Below are positions 10,943 to 22,990 of a stretch of DNA of 64,000 nt, one piece after another. The notes under the pieces were generated by a model that did no database searches, was not told the DNA's origin, and saw nothing but the letters and a program-made list of their open reading frames with translations. Source of the stretch: Crossaster papposus (lineage: Eukaryota; Echinodermata; Asteroidea; Velatida; Solasteridae); contig JBAIAA010000313.1 of NCBI GenBank assembly GCA_037893245.1, forward strand, positions 1,114,001 through 1,178,000. Reading direction: 5' to 3'. The position numbers and the translations under genes are program-made. Numbering within the stretch: position 1 is the stretch's first letter; each line of letters begins with the position of its first letter.

Positions 10943-13900
10943 ATGGACCAGGCCAGTTTCGTTGGGTGTCTTCTCTTCGTGGACTGTGGTGATGCCTTGG
11001 GTACATTCCAAGGAGAGGTGATCGACGTCAATAAAGACCAGCAGACCATCTCTCTCAAGCGACCCTACAGGAACGGAATCAAGCTTGATGCCCCAGAAAT
11101 CACTCTCCGGTAGGTGTATGACACTTGACAAGTTCGCGTCGGATGTTGTGTATACGGATGACAGATAAACATGTCACAACAAGGCCGAAAATATCCGTCT
11201 GTGACCGACTCGTACAGCCATGACATCGAGCAAGGCTGGAATTAACAGGGTGTGCTACCCACAGATGCCGGGCTGAACCCACGGCTTGAAATTGAAATTC
11301 GTGAAAAACAATCCCGCGTCGGGGCCCAGTCAATGTTAAAATAATTCCGGTGCAAACTGGTTGAGCCCGGTTTTCAGTCGGTTGCACCCAAGTCCATAAA
11401 CCATCGAAATGTAATCACCTCATAGGCCTGCAAGACCAATTAAGTCTCCCAAAAATCGGCCAAAATGGGAGGATGGATTTTTATGGATTTAGGAAGTTAG
11501 GGTTAATAAAAACCGTACAAGTGTATGATTTTAATAATGTTTATTCAATTGTTTCATTCAGAGCTATAAACATCAGGGATTTAAAAATCCTGAAGTCCTT
11601 CGAAGAACTTAAAGCAGATGTATCTGAGAGAAAAGAGGCGATCAAAACTAACCACAGCCCACCCCTGCTCAATGGAACAGACACAATCCCGCACAACAAT
11701 ACACCAAACAGCAAGCACAGGCCGTCAAATAATGAAAGACAGAAAACACCAGGGAAACCAGATCGTCAGTCCGGTGGTGAGAACGGCAAGGCACCAACAA
11801 AACAACGCAGCGGAGATGGGCCTAACCGTAACGACGCTTCGGGTGGTGACCAGACCGCGATCTACTCCGGCACTCAGCACTCGGCGTTTCAGAGAGTTCA
11901 GAAGGAGGAGGGCAAGGGTCAGGGGTCAGAGGATGAGAGGGAAGCAGCGGATTCTGAAAAAGGCAGGAAAAACCGATACTACTCATCAGGTATAGGCTCT
12001 TGGAAGATATTTCTGAAAAGCAATGTGGAAAGAATGTAGTATCCTAAAGCTACTTCATCGGTTGTGTACAAGTCTACTGGGATTGACCTTCACTGAGATG
12101 ATGAAATAACAAAAGAAAACAGCGACAGGTTGCAACATTCTATTCAGTTGTGTCAACATTCCTGGCCAATTGTTCTGCATTTGTGACCCACTCCACAATA
12201 ATGGGTATCATGTCACAAAATAGTGAAATTGAGTTGCATGTATATACATTGTTGGAAAGCCCACAGCGCAAGCTTCCAGTTGGTGTATAATAGAGCTCCA
12301 TAGCTACTCCTGTTCTGGAGATATGACATGTTTGCTTTTGATTACTTCCTTGGAGTTCAAATTACACAACTGAGAAAACAGGCTTTGAAAAAGTCGGCTT
12401 TGTTGTAGAACAACAGAACGATGAACACAAAATGGGCGTGTTTTCCACTTTAATCATCAAAATCAACAAACCTGAAAATATTGGTTTTAAAGATATCATT
12501 AATGGCAAAAAATGTAAATCCCATTTTGATGAAATGTTTACCCTCTCAACCTCTCAACTTTTTTTGTAAAGCCGGTCACATTTTCAGCTCTGAGTGGCAC
12601 GGAGCCTCCAAACGCTTTCATACGCAGTTAATATCAGAAGCAAAAGGCAATTTTCAATCTACACAGAAAAAATTGTTTCAAAGAGTATACCATTTGCAGC
12701 TGTCCCAAAAATAACCAGCCAAATTATTGTGATGAAAAGCTTACTTGCTGTAAAGATATTAGTGACGCTAAACTCCTTATAAAATGTATTCTTTCCGGCA
12801 TTCGGTCATGTTGAAGAAAACAATAAAAGGTCATTACTGAAGATGCGTCTCAGAGACGCATTTTTTGAAAGCAGTTGGTTTGTAATTTGCGAACGGTGCG
12901 TCTAAACGTTTGCACGATGCTCACGCGTGCGTAGGTGCTATTATTTGTCACTGTCGGTCCTTGCGTGACACGTGCGTAGCTGCAATAAGCTTATTGAGAA
13001 CGTGTTCCGAATGCTGATTTTGCACAAATGACAAATATCTACTCTACCTTTTATTTACTCTCCATTAATAAATACCTAGGAGAGTTGCTAGCTTCTGATT
13101 GGTCGAGACTCGATCACGTGGAGGGGATTATTATGTAGTAATAACCCGGCTTTCAAGAAGAAGCGAATAAATGTCCCCTGAACCGTCGTTAATCAAGCAT
13201 CATGTAAGCCAATGATTGGCCGAATGCAACAGTCCTACAGTAACTTGTAACAAAGGACGCGTCAAATCTTGATACTGCGCGCTATAAATGTACGCGTAGA
13301 ACGTTTGTATCTATACGCGCGGCATTTTTCAAAATGTGCATGTCGTCTGTTAACGCTAGCGCGTTGCTATGCACGGTGGGCATCAGTAGTCAGCTAGTCT
13401 GGTCTCAAAGTATGGGTAATAACAACAACACATATTGAAGAGACAGGGTACCATGCATAAGCTAAAATATGGCCCAAGAACACAAAACGCTGGAAATATC
13501 GCCCAAAGAAAAGTCACGAAATTTGGAGCATTTTCACAATTTTTCTCGTTAAAAAGGTATTTATTAAAAGTAATAACAGTGCGAGGACCTCGCCTTCGGC
13601 TCGATCCATTACCAGCAGTCATTTCTCAACCCGGTCATTATCAAGCAGTAATAACCGGGTCCTCGCACTGTTATTACCTAATTATATGGCATGAATAAGC
13701 ATGTATGGTCTATTACACATTTGTTGACTGATAACAGAGAGATTTTTTTAATCAGGGAACTTGGACACCAACCAGAAAGTCCGATCCTCGCCACGCAAAA
13801 TCGACGGCGGCCAGAAACAGAGACGCAACTTTGGCGCCAACGCCAGGAACGCCGAGTGCTTCAGCGCCCCAGTGGAGTCATTCCTCGCGACAGACTTTGA

Positions 13901-16900
13901 CTTTGACAAGAGCATGAGGTCGTTCAACAAGGCGGCCATCTTTGAGGAGATCGTTTCGACGATGGGCATGGGAGACAACAAGAAGAAGGCGAGGAATATC
14001 CCTCACGATGAGGATATTCTCTTGGAGAATGTGCCGGCTTTCCTCCATGACAAGGGGGGAAGACAAGTGAGGTGCACCTCCTATACGTCAGGTAAAAAGG
14101 GTTTGTAAAAATCTACAACAACTCCATCACAAGCTAATAAGGCTAAATAAAATCAAAACATGTTTAGCGTCATGCCCTTTTTTTAAATGGAAGGAGGAGG
14201 CCGCCCGACACATCTTAATTCGAGTCATGCAGTGAACATGTCACACCCTATCTTCCAATTTAAAATTAAAACATGGTTCACCCACGATTAGAAATCAAAA
14301 TTCATGTGGGTCGATCATGTATGCACCGTACACGACTACACGTCACACCCTAGCCTTCCTATTAGAAAAAATATATTTCCAGCGCATGTACACAGTGATG
14401 CTAAAGTCTAAAATACGATCTTACAAAAGTTTATCTTTAAAAAAAAAAAAAATTAACATTTTTTTTTAAAAAGAAAAAAAAAGAAAAAAGGACGCGGCCC
14501 CCAAAAAGGAAGTGGGCAGTGACGCTAAACCTTTTTTTTTTTCATTTGGCCTAAGTTTAGTATCTTGACCCTAATTCTCCAGGGTATTTTGTCTAGATAC
14601 CCTTTCAGATGCAGCAGCATGATGCACAATTTGTCAAAATGATAGCCTGCCCATTGCAGTAAGATCTATGAGGTCTAAAATTCCAAGGCCAGACCGACTC
14701 AGAGTCTGTGGTCACTCAATGCAGCAGGATCCATCTCTGGCATCTAGCTCTTGGTAGTCTTAGACGTTTTAGAACGCACCCCCTGGACTTAAGTCGGAAT
14801 GTTAAGATTGAGATTATATTAGTTCGACGTGATTGGAACTACTGCTAAATGTGAACAATTTGCTTGTTGCTCTGATGTTTTTCCCAGATACGGGTGTCAT
14901 CATTCCCGCAGCATCTGTAGACGTTGTTCAGAGCCTGTACCAAGCAGCCGATAAACTGGGTCTGACCACTGACAGGAGACTTGAGGCTGGTGGCGTGAGC
15001 ATCTCTAAGATGGCTTTAGACCTCATCGATGGGAAAAGCAGGTAACAAACTGTGTGCCTTTATGTGCAAAGATGTGACCCACCACCCCAAAACCAGGCTA
15101 AAGTCAAAATTTTTCATAAGAGAGATTTTTATACCATTGGATTGCTAGCGTTTTAAGCTTTAAAATGATACATCACATGCACCAGTACCGCTATGGAATG
15201 AAAAGTAACGACGCTTCAAAAAGTGACATTTTGTTGCCGTTCGTGGCAACAAGTTTGCTCAATTTGAGTAATAGCAACGACAACATAAATCAGGAGAAGG
15301 CCGATATTATCACTTTCGGGGATTTTTAAAAAGGTTTAAACATGAACAGCCTATAAATAAAGTTTTAACTAAGGGAATAAATGTGTGTTTGAGAGGTTTT
15401 AATCACTCTGTTTAATACCGCTTGGAGTCTGGGTGCTGATAATTACCCGAGCCGAAGGCGAGGGTAATTATCAGCACCCAGACTCCAAGCGGTATTAAAC
15501 AGAGTGATTAATGCCGACCGAACACACATTTATTCCCATTCATAAATACCTTTTTTGTAAAATTCAGCCATAAAAGCCCCGAAAATCACGGAAAATTGTC
15601 GCAAGTAAATTTCGGTGTTTCGCCATTCTGTGCGTGTCAAATGACATGTTTCCGCCTCTGTCGCTCTACACAATACATGCAATAAAGCGTATTTACTAGG
15701 AACCAGACTATTACTGCTATTGGCAACCTTGTTTTCAGCGTGTCAAGCTGTACGCGCCCAACACCACCCTACTATTGGAGGCGATGAACGGTTGAAAATA
15801 AAGTGACGTATTTTGCTGCCAGCTGGGTTTAAACACTTCCAGCCATGTCTTTATCGTCCGTTTAATACCGGCCACGTGACGGGCTCTCGACCAATAGGAA
15901 TGCCTAAACTGTCCCAGGTATTTATGAATAACAATTTATGAAAAAACAACAACAATCGACCGGCAACACATTTTTTTGTGTACAATGCCATATCTCGAAA
16001 TGGCATTTGCCGACTTCCGCCTGGTTTTGGCCTAGTGGGTCACAGATGTGTGCAGAGATGTGTGCAATATCTTCATTTATATGTGGCAACTTGGTTCCTG
16101 TACTTAAAGGTAGGATACACCATTGGTAATTGCTTGAATTATCATGAATGGGTAGATTTGGGGGGTTGTATCTTATAGTAAATATCGTTTAACTGTCCGA
16201 AGCTTTACAACCATGGATGCCGAGAAAAGCACGAAAAACAGCGATTGTTTTCAAAAGGCGTCAAGCAGTTTTCCTATGTTATCTTTGTTTTTTCGCCGGA
16301 CGGCGATCTCGATTTTTTTCTTTAAAAAATTTAATCTAGCGCAATTATTTTGCTAGATCCCTAGAATCATTATTTACTTTCAAATGAGTAAGATATTTCT
16401 TAATAATTCGGTAGTAAATATTTTTGATATCTGCAAATGGTAGATCCTACCTTTAAGCACTCCCCATATTGACTTCGTGCACACACATCCTAGTGGAGAC
16501 ATCCTTAACTTGAGAATTTCTTCGTGGACACCTTTTAATTTGTTGGTCTTCCATTGTTTATCGTTCTCCATAAGATAGCAAATTTAGAAACAAGAAGCCT
16601 CGGTTTGAAGGGGTCCTTTTTGTGCTCTTTGTTATCATTGTTCTTCGGTTGAAATGTATCCATGTATCAAAGCAAGTTTCAAATTGGTGTTCAGGGAATA
16701 AGCCATGAACCAAACTGTCTTCAGAATGCACGGAAAGGCTGTCTTGATTTGAAGTTGACCCCAACAGTCGTGAATCTACAAATTTTAGGAGGGATTTCCA
16801 CACACACACACACACAAGTGTGTAAAGGCCTTCGATCGTGGACGGGGTATTGTCCGACCGTCTTCCCTCTTTTGTTTATACTCTAACGTTTTTTGATGAT

Positions 16901-19900
16901 CGCCATAGGATTTGTACACGGGAAAAGATCGTGGACGTTTTGTCAATCGTGGACCCATTGTTTGACTCCCAATTCTTTTGTCCGACGACCACGATTGCCG
17001 GTCAATACAAACGCACACATACACACAGGAGTTAGGGTTTTAATAAGGGAATAAATGTGTGTTTGAGAGGTTTTAATCACTCTGTTTAATACCACTTGGA
17101 GTCTGGGTGCTGATAATTACCCGAGCCGAAGGCGAGGGTAATTATCAGCACCCAGAATCCAAGCGGTATTAAACAGAGTGATTAATACCGACCGAACACA
17201 TATTTATTCCTATTCATAAATATTGTCGCAAGTAAATTTCGGTGTTTCGCCATTCTGTGCGTGTCAAATTACATGTTTCCGCCTCTGTCGCTCTACACAA
17301 TACATACAATAAAGCGTATTTACTATGAACCAGACTATTACTGCCATTGGCAACCTCGTTCCCAGGGTGTCGAGCTGTACGCGACCAACACTACCCACTC
17401 TTACTATTAGAGACGAGGTACGTTGGAAATAAAGTGAGCCCTGGGGACGGGTATAATGCATAATCGCTTTGGTTTTGTTGCCAGCTGGTTTTAAACACTT
17501 CCAGCCATGTCTTTATTGTCTGTTTAATACCGGCCACGTGACGGGCTCTCGACCAATAGGAATGTCTAAACTGTCCCAGGTATTTATGAATAATAGGTAA
17601 AAAGAACGTGCCGTTGCTTTTCTTCCGAGTGGATGATTTTGGCATAAATGCTGGCAAAAACTTTCATGGTGCTGGGTCCCTTAATTTTATTATACATATT
17701 TCACACACCCTAGGGAGTTAGGGTTCCCATTGTTCTATTTTTAATCTGCTGACAAAAATGATTTTGATAATGAAGCTCAGTAAATTGCAAAATGCTTAAT
17801 TCCCTGAATAGTCACTGACATTTCTGTTTATGCTTAAAGGTCCCTCCAAATTGTGCGCTCTCTCTCTCTCTCTCTCTCTCTCAGAGTCGCAGATCAGCCC
17901 TCCATTCTTGTCGTCTGCGGACCGCACCTGCAGGGTGCCCAGGGTATCAACTGTGCCCGGCATCTTGCCAATCACAACGCGGACGTCACGCTCTTCATGC
18001 CCAACTTTGCCAAAATGCCCGAGGTAGTAACGGGAGAACTAAGGCTGTTTAGAGAGACGTCTGGGAAACACGTAACCAACATCAAAGGTAAGACTGTGAT
18101 TCCTCCGCAAGACTGGTGTATTCAGCTGTCTAAACCATGTGGACAAACTACCACTTCTGAGACAATAAGAGCTAGTCTTATTGAACAATGCCAGAATTGT
18201 ATATCCTGCTGTGGTAGGTGACCGCAGACTCTGAGGCTGTTTTGGGCCTTGAGTATTTTGAACTGATGGTTCTTGCCGCACTGGGCAGGTTGCGTGTATG
18301 TTGCTGCATGCGTTAAGATAGTTTTGGGGTGCTAAGTGGTCTTGTGGCAGACTAAAAGGCTGAAAGGGCGTGGGCCCCCTTGCCTCATTGTGAGGACTGA
18401 CCAATTCAAAATAGGCTCCTAAGATGCACAAAATAAGCATTGGTCTTAACAAAGACGTAATTTGTGGGTATCATGTTCCCAAAATGCCTGTAGTAGCACA
18501 GCCTAAACTGAAATATCTGTTTCATCAGGATTTCAAGTATTCCTACTTTTTACCTCCTTTTTTTCTGGAAATTACTACTATTTCTTCCATTTGATCCCAC
18601 AATAAAAAATTCATTGAATATTGTTCATAACAGTGTTACTCACTGTCATGTGTAAATCACACAATGAAGGGCTGATACATGCAGGAGTACTGCAATTGTA
18701 CTTCTGAGAGCTTAGTTGAGCTGAAGCACAAGTGTCATAAGTACAGAACATGAGGCTCATGCTGTGGGCATGGGCGAGTATCAACAAAAACTACTCTGAT
18801 AAAAGCCTTCAAAAGTCCTACATTTATCCTAATTTTGTCATCAAGTGTCCTTCTAAAACAAAATTGGCCCTACTATTCTCCTTACTCTTTCACCTGGTTC
18901 TGCTTGAATGCCATTTTTTTTCCAAAGACGACTGTTTTTTTATATTGCACGTAGTGTATTCGTTTTACAAAGTGCGCTCGCCCACCGCTAACGCCCCGAT
19001 TATAGGGAGCTGGACCAGTTAGGGAGCTGAACCTAGTTAGGGAGCTGAACCTAGTTAGGGAGCTGAACCTAGTTAGGGAGCTGGACTAGTTAGGGAGCTG
19101 AACCTAGTTAGGGAGCTGAACCTAGTTAGGGAGCTGAGGCTAGGTGGGGAGCTGGGCTAGTTAGGGAGCTGGGCTAGTTAGGGAGCTGGGCTAGTTAGGG
19201 AGCTGGGCTAGTTAGGGAGCTGGACTAGTTAGGGAGCTGGACTAGTTAGGGAGCTGGACTAGTTAGGGAGCTGGACTAGTTAGGGAGCTGGACTAGTTAG
19301 GGAGCTGAACCTAGTTAGGGAGCTGAACCTAGTTAGGGAGCTGAACCTAGTTAGGGAGCTGAACCTAGTTAGGGAGCTGAACCTAGTTAGGGAGCTGAAC
19401 CTAGTTAGGGAGCTGAACCTAGTTAGGGAGCTGAACCTAGTTAGGGAGCTGAACCTAGTTAGGGAGCTGAACCTAGTTAGGGAGCTGGACTAGTTAGGGA
19501 GCTGGACTAGTTAGGGAGCTGGACTAGTTAGGGAGCTGGACTAGTTAGGGAGCTGGACTAGTTAGGGAGCTGGACTAGTTAGGGAGCTGGACTAGTTAGG
19601 GAGCTGGACTAGTTAGGGAGCTGGACTAGTTAGGGAGCTGGACTAGTTAGGGAGCTGGACTAGTTAGGGAGCTGGACTAGTTAGGGAGCTGGACTAGTTA
19701 GGGAGCTGGACTAGTTAGGGAGCTGGACTAGTTAGGGAGCTGGACTAGTTAGGGAGCTGGACTAGTTAGGGAGCTGGACTAGTTAGGGAGCTGGACTAGT
19801 TAGGGAGCTGGACTAGTTAGGGAGCTGGACTAGTTAGGGAGCTGGACTAGTTAGGGAGCTGGACTAGTTAGGGAGCTGGACTAGTTAGGGAGCTGGACTA

Positions 19901-21563
19901 GTTAGGGAGCTGGACTAGTTAGGGAGCTGGACTAGTTAGGGAGCTGGACTAGTTAGGGAGCTGGACTAGTTAGGGAGCTGGACTAGTTAGGGAGCTGGAC
20001 TAGTTAGGGAGCTGGACTAGTTAGGGAGCTGGACTAGTTAGGGAGCTGGACTAGTTAGGGAGCTGGACTAGTTAGGGAGCTGGACTAGTTAGGGAGCTGG
20101 ACTAGTTAGGGAGCTGGACTAGTTAGGGAGCTGGACTAGTTAGGGAGCTGGACTAGTTAGGGAGCTGGACTAGTTAGGGAGCTGGACTAGTTAGGGAGCT
20201 GGACTAGTTAGGGAGCTGGACTAGTTAGGGAGCTGGACTAGTTAGGGAGCTGGACTAGTTAGGGAGCTGGACTAGTTAGGGAGCTGGACTAGTTAGGGAG
20301 CTGGACTAGTTAGGGAGCTGGACTAGTTAGGGAGCTGGACTAGTTAGGGAGCTGGACTAGTTAGGGAGCTGGACTAGTTAGGGAGCTGGACTAGTTAGGG
20401 AGCTGGACTAGTTAGGGAGCTGGACTAGTTAGGGAGCTGGACTAGTTAGGGAGCTGGACTAGTTAGGGAGCTGGACTAGTTAGGGAGCTGGACTAGTTAG
20501 GGAGCTGGACTAGTTAGGGAGCTGGACTAGTTAGGGAGCTGGACTAGTTAGGGAGCTGGACTAGTTAGGGAGCTGGACTAGTTAGGGAGCTGGACTAGTT
20601 AGGGAGCTGGACTAGTTAGGGAGCTGGACTAGTTAGGGAGCTGGACTAGTTAGGGAGCTGGACTAATTGTGTGTTAGCGATCACACTGTATAAAAAGAAT
20701 GTGCGACGTGTAAATTTAAATGTGACCCGCTCCAGGAAAAGGTGACATAAGTCGCGCTATGCATTTATGAGTAATTGCCCGTTAAAGTTAATAGGGTAAA
20801 TATTTTTGTCAAAATTTGATTTTCATTTTTTGTCTTAAATGACATCTGTAATATCCAAAGTTTCAGATTTAATTAACAAAAAGCTGGAATTCGATAAATA
20901 CAGTGAAACAAAACCTTTTAAGTGCATGGTTCCAATGTATTGTCTTGGATTTGTTGTGTTTCGAAGCCTGTTTTCTCAGTTGTGTATTTTGAATTCCATG
21001 GAACCATTAATATGCAAAGACGTCATATCATCGGAACGGGAGGGGCTATGGAGCTGTACTATGTACCAAATAAAAGCTTATATCCTAGACTTTGTAATCA
21101 TGTACCACTACCAAACTCTATTTTTAGTTTTCGCAACTTATGTCACCTTTTCCTGGAGCGGGTCACAATTAGTCGTCTTTGGCAAAGACTACTTGAATGC
21201 TGTTTTCTCAATTTTCTTCTTGTATTCACCGCAGACTTGTCGGAGGAACCCCCAGATTTGATCATCAGCGCTTTGGATGCCCCAAGTGATGCCTCCCTGT
21301 CCAAGCAACCCTGGCTCAAGAGTATCGTCACCTGGGTCACTGCCAACAAGGCCCCAGTACTCTCAATCGATCCCAGTCCCAACCACAGCGTCCGGAGCAA
21401 ATGGTCCGTCGTAACAGTCCTCCCGCTGTCCTACGACAACACCAATGCCGGATTACTGCATCTCTGCGACGTGGGCATTCCTCACAAGGTTTTCAGCTCC
21501 GCCGGCGTTAAGTACACGCCGCCGTTTAAGAACAAGTTTGTTGTGCGGCTTCATAATCGTTAA
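10943..21563 (+). CDS. EDC3: Enhancer of mRNA-decapping protein 3 (EDC3), six exons
   Basis: Exons 10943-11109, 11562-11989, 13756-14091, 14888-15041, 17885-18087 and 21235-21563 join in phase (2,1,1,2,1) into 1617 nt, encoding 538 residues; human EDC3 is about 508. EDC3 is a P-body scaffold that binds the decapping enzyme DCP2 and the helicase DDX6 and dimerises through its C-terminal domain. Residues 1-70 form the LSm domain (DCGDALGTFQGEVIDV, then LKRPYRNGIKL). Exon 2 encodes a hydrophilic, low-complexity linker. Exon 3 holds the FDF motif (TDFDFDKSM, FDF at 246-248) and KAAIFEEI. Exons 4-6 encode the YjeF-N Rossmann-like domain (SILVVCGPHLQGAQGINCAR, VLSIDPSPNH, LCDVGIPHKVF). The start was chosen because this ATG reads in frame into the LSm domain at the usual distance from the N-terminus. 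Introns are heavily loaded with MITEs and a large minisatellite. Similarity is strong along the whole length. Confidence 0.95.
11125..11364. mobile_element. MITE family A, copy 5, in EDC3 intron 1
   Basis: Diverged copy with CAAGTTCGCGTCGG at the left and GTGCAAACTGG at the right, flanked on both sides by TTGA. The paired TTGA supports a 4-bp target duplication. It begins only 15 bp after the intron 1 donor at 11110. Confidence 0.7.
13571..13677. mobile_element. Short inverted-repeat element in EDC3 intron 2
   Basis: TAATAACAGTGCGAGGACC is repeated in inverse as GGTCCTCGCACTGTTATTA over a 107-bp span. The centre contains CTCGCCTTCGGCTCG, a word also present in the loops of the palindromes at 15373 and 17043. 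Confidence 0.6.
14092..14887. other. EDC3 intron 3, poly-A/poly-T rich, nothing assigned
   Basis: Holds A and T homopolymer tracts around 14430-14540 and the polypyrimidine tract leading to the acceptor TTTTTCCCAG. No repeat family or extra exon was recognised. Confidence 0.5.
15073..16044. mobile_element. TGTGACCC-ended MITE in EDC3 intron 4, split by a palindromic element
   Basis: Left end TGTGACCCACCACCCC then AAAACCAGGC; the right end carries the inverted GCCTGGTTTTGG and GTGGGTCACA. The element at 15373-15928 sits between them. The left interior (AGCTTTAAAATGATACATCA) resembles the element at 21589. Confidence 0.7.
15373..15928. mobile_element. Palindrome-bearing element F, copy 1
   Basis: Begins with a near-perfect palindrome of about 165 bp: GGGAATAAATGTGTGTT, AATCACTCTGTTTAATACCG and GTGCTGATAATTACCC mirrored around GAGCCGAAGGCGA. 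It is followed by a body ending CCAGGTATTTATGAATA, which is the inverse of TTCATAAATACC at 15539. Non-coding. Confidence 0.75.
16104..16456. mobile_element. MITE family B, copy 2, in EDC3 intron 4
   Basis: A 353-bp copy with termini AGGTAGGATACACCATTGG and ATGGTAGATCCTACCT inside TTAA on both sides. Same orientation as copy 1. Confidence 0.82.
17043..17592. mobile_element. Palindrome-bearing element F, copy 2
   Basis: Closely similar second copy in the same orientation and the same EDC3 intron. It has the same palindrome with a few substitutions, an internal deletion just after the palindrome near 17220, and a short extra stretch near 17437-17458. The end is again CCAGGTATTTATGAATA. Confidence 0.75.
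17861..17884 (+). promoter_or_regulatory. TC-repeat polypyrimidine tract of EDC3 exon 5 acceptor
   Basis: An uninterrupted CT dinucleotide run leads directly into CAG and exon 5 at 17885, so the 3' splice site of this exon is built on a microsatellite that can change length. Confidence 0.7.
19004..20664. repeat. 17/18-bp minisatellite in EDC3 intron 5
   Basis: About 96 tandem copies. Most are the 17-mer AGTTAGGGAGCTGGACT; blocks near the left use the 18-mer AGTTAGGGAGCTGAACCT, and a few have CTGGGCT. From about 19481 to the end the array is nearly pure 17-mer, suggesting recent expansion. Each unit contains TTAGGG. Confidence 0.95.
20721..21167. mobile_element. TGTGACCCGCTCC-ended MITE in EDC3 intron 5
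   Basis: Termini TGTGACCCGCTCCAGGAAAA and TTTTCCTGGAGCGGGTCACA. The inverted repeat continues through GGTGACATAAGT for over 30 bp. It ends 67 bp before the acceptor of the last EDC3 exon. Confidence 0.8.
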
Positions 21564-21588
21564 AACGGCTCGGGAACACGGGAGCAAA

Positions 21589-22012
21589 TGTGACCTGTTC
21601 CAACGAAACCCGGACAAAGTCGACTTTTTAGTTTTTCAGATTTTGCTTTTTTCATATTCTCTAGGTTCTCAGCTTTAAAATGATGTATCATTTACATATG
21701 TACCCCCACCCTATCTTCTCTGGGGTCTGGATTTAGTGATAAAACCCTGACAACCTAATTATGAGATAAACAGCTTTGAAGTTCACAAAAGCGTATTATT
21801 TCTATACACAAATGTTTCACAAAATTGACAACAAACACACTTCTGGTGGACGGATTTTGTTACAAATTTGAGGAGATTGTAGAATAATAGTGAGTGACTT
21901 AGGAAAACCTAAAACCTCAAAATGGTAAAATTCATCCCGAAATGACTTCAGGAGTACATTGTGACAAAACATATTGTGCGACTTTGTCCGGGTTTCGTTG
22001 GAACAGGTCACA
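21589..22012. mobile_element. TGTGACCTGTTCC-ended MITE just after the EDC3 stop
   Basis: Termini TGTGACCTGTTCCAACGAAA and TTTCGTTGGAACAGGTCACA. The inverted repeat continues through CCCGGACAAAGTCG for about 35 bp. The element is 424 bp long and starts 25 bp after the stop codon, so it should lie in the 3' UTR unless polyadenylation is very early. Confidence 0.8.
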
Positions 22013-22584
22013 AATAGAGTGGCACTACCGTCAAAGTATTGTGTTAATGTTATAAAAAATGTTTTCTTTATTAATGGTTAATTCCCTATTTTTTTTGTTT
22101 TGTTATAGAGGTCCAAAGAGGATATTTTCTACCATATTTTTGTGAAAAGTTCTTGGTTTTAGTTTATAGCGAAGCCAAATTGAATTATGATTTTGAAACA
22201 AATGTGTAGTTTATCATATTCGTTGGAAATATAATTCATTATTTGATTGCATTTTGTAAATGCAGATTGAACGGAAAACAGAAAATTTGCTGTTATATTG
22301 AATACCTACATTGAATGAATGTAGGATATACAGTGTATGTGGAGTTTTGGGATCTGGAGGACTGAGAACAATTCAATCTTTAGACCTTCGAAAGTGATAG
22401 TTAAAGAACTAATTAAACCATATTTTCACCTGAATGCCCTAAATTTACTACTCTATTATGGCGAGATGAACACATTGAACATTGGATGTGATTTCCATTG
22501 TTAAAACACAATGAATTCTGGCCCAGATGTGATTTTGGTGGTGCGGGTGTGATATTGGGTAATCCCTACCGAAATCACATCTAA

Positions 22585-22957
22585 TTAAAGGTAGGATACA
22601 CCATTTGCAGATATCGAAAATATTTACTACCGAATTATTAGGAAATATCTTACTCATTTGAAAGTAAATATTAATTTTAGGCATTCAGCAAAATGATTGC
22701 GCTAGATATCCTGTAATTATTCCGAAAAATTGAATTTTATAAAAAGAAATTGCGATCGCCGCCCGGCGATCGCAAAAAAAATAAAAGATAACATAAAAAT
22801 AACTGCTCGACGCCAGTTAAAAACAAACGCTGTTTTTCGTGCTTTTCTCGGCATCCGTGATTGTAAAACTTCGGAGAGGTCAGTTAAACGATATTTACTA
22901 TAAAATACAACCCCCTCCCCAAATCTACCCATTCATGATAATTCGAGCCATTACCAA
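22585..22957. mobile_element. MITE family B, copy 3, inverted, right terminus lost
   Basis: Opposite orientation to copy 1. The left end is TTAAAGGTAGGATACACC. At the right the family sequence stops at GCCATTACCAA without the terminal repeat. Copy 4 starts 34 bp further on. Confidence 0.75.
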
Positions 22958-22990
22958 GGAACTTTGTGTATACAGTCTATAGAAGTATGC

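Noticed and set aside
11473-11561. Upstream extension of the frame of EDC3 exon 2
   Set aside because: An acceptor TTCATTCAG at 11553-11561 in the right phase joins exon 1 to RAINIRDLKIL, matching the family; the upstream part is intron.
12184-12230. Possible further TGTGACCC-ended MITE in EDC3 intron 2
   Set aside because: One terminus (TGTGACCCACTCC) is seen, but no matching inverted end could be found downstream.
19004-20664. Interstitial telomere interpretation of the TTAGGG-containing minisatellite
   Set aside because: Only one hexamer occurs per 17-18 bp, never in tandem, so it is not a telomeric array.
20839-21261. 140-residue plus-strand frame before the last EDC3 exon
   Set aside because: It lies in intron 5 and mostly inside an inverted-repeat MITE; it shows no resemblance to EDC3 and crosses the acceptor.
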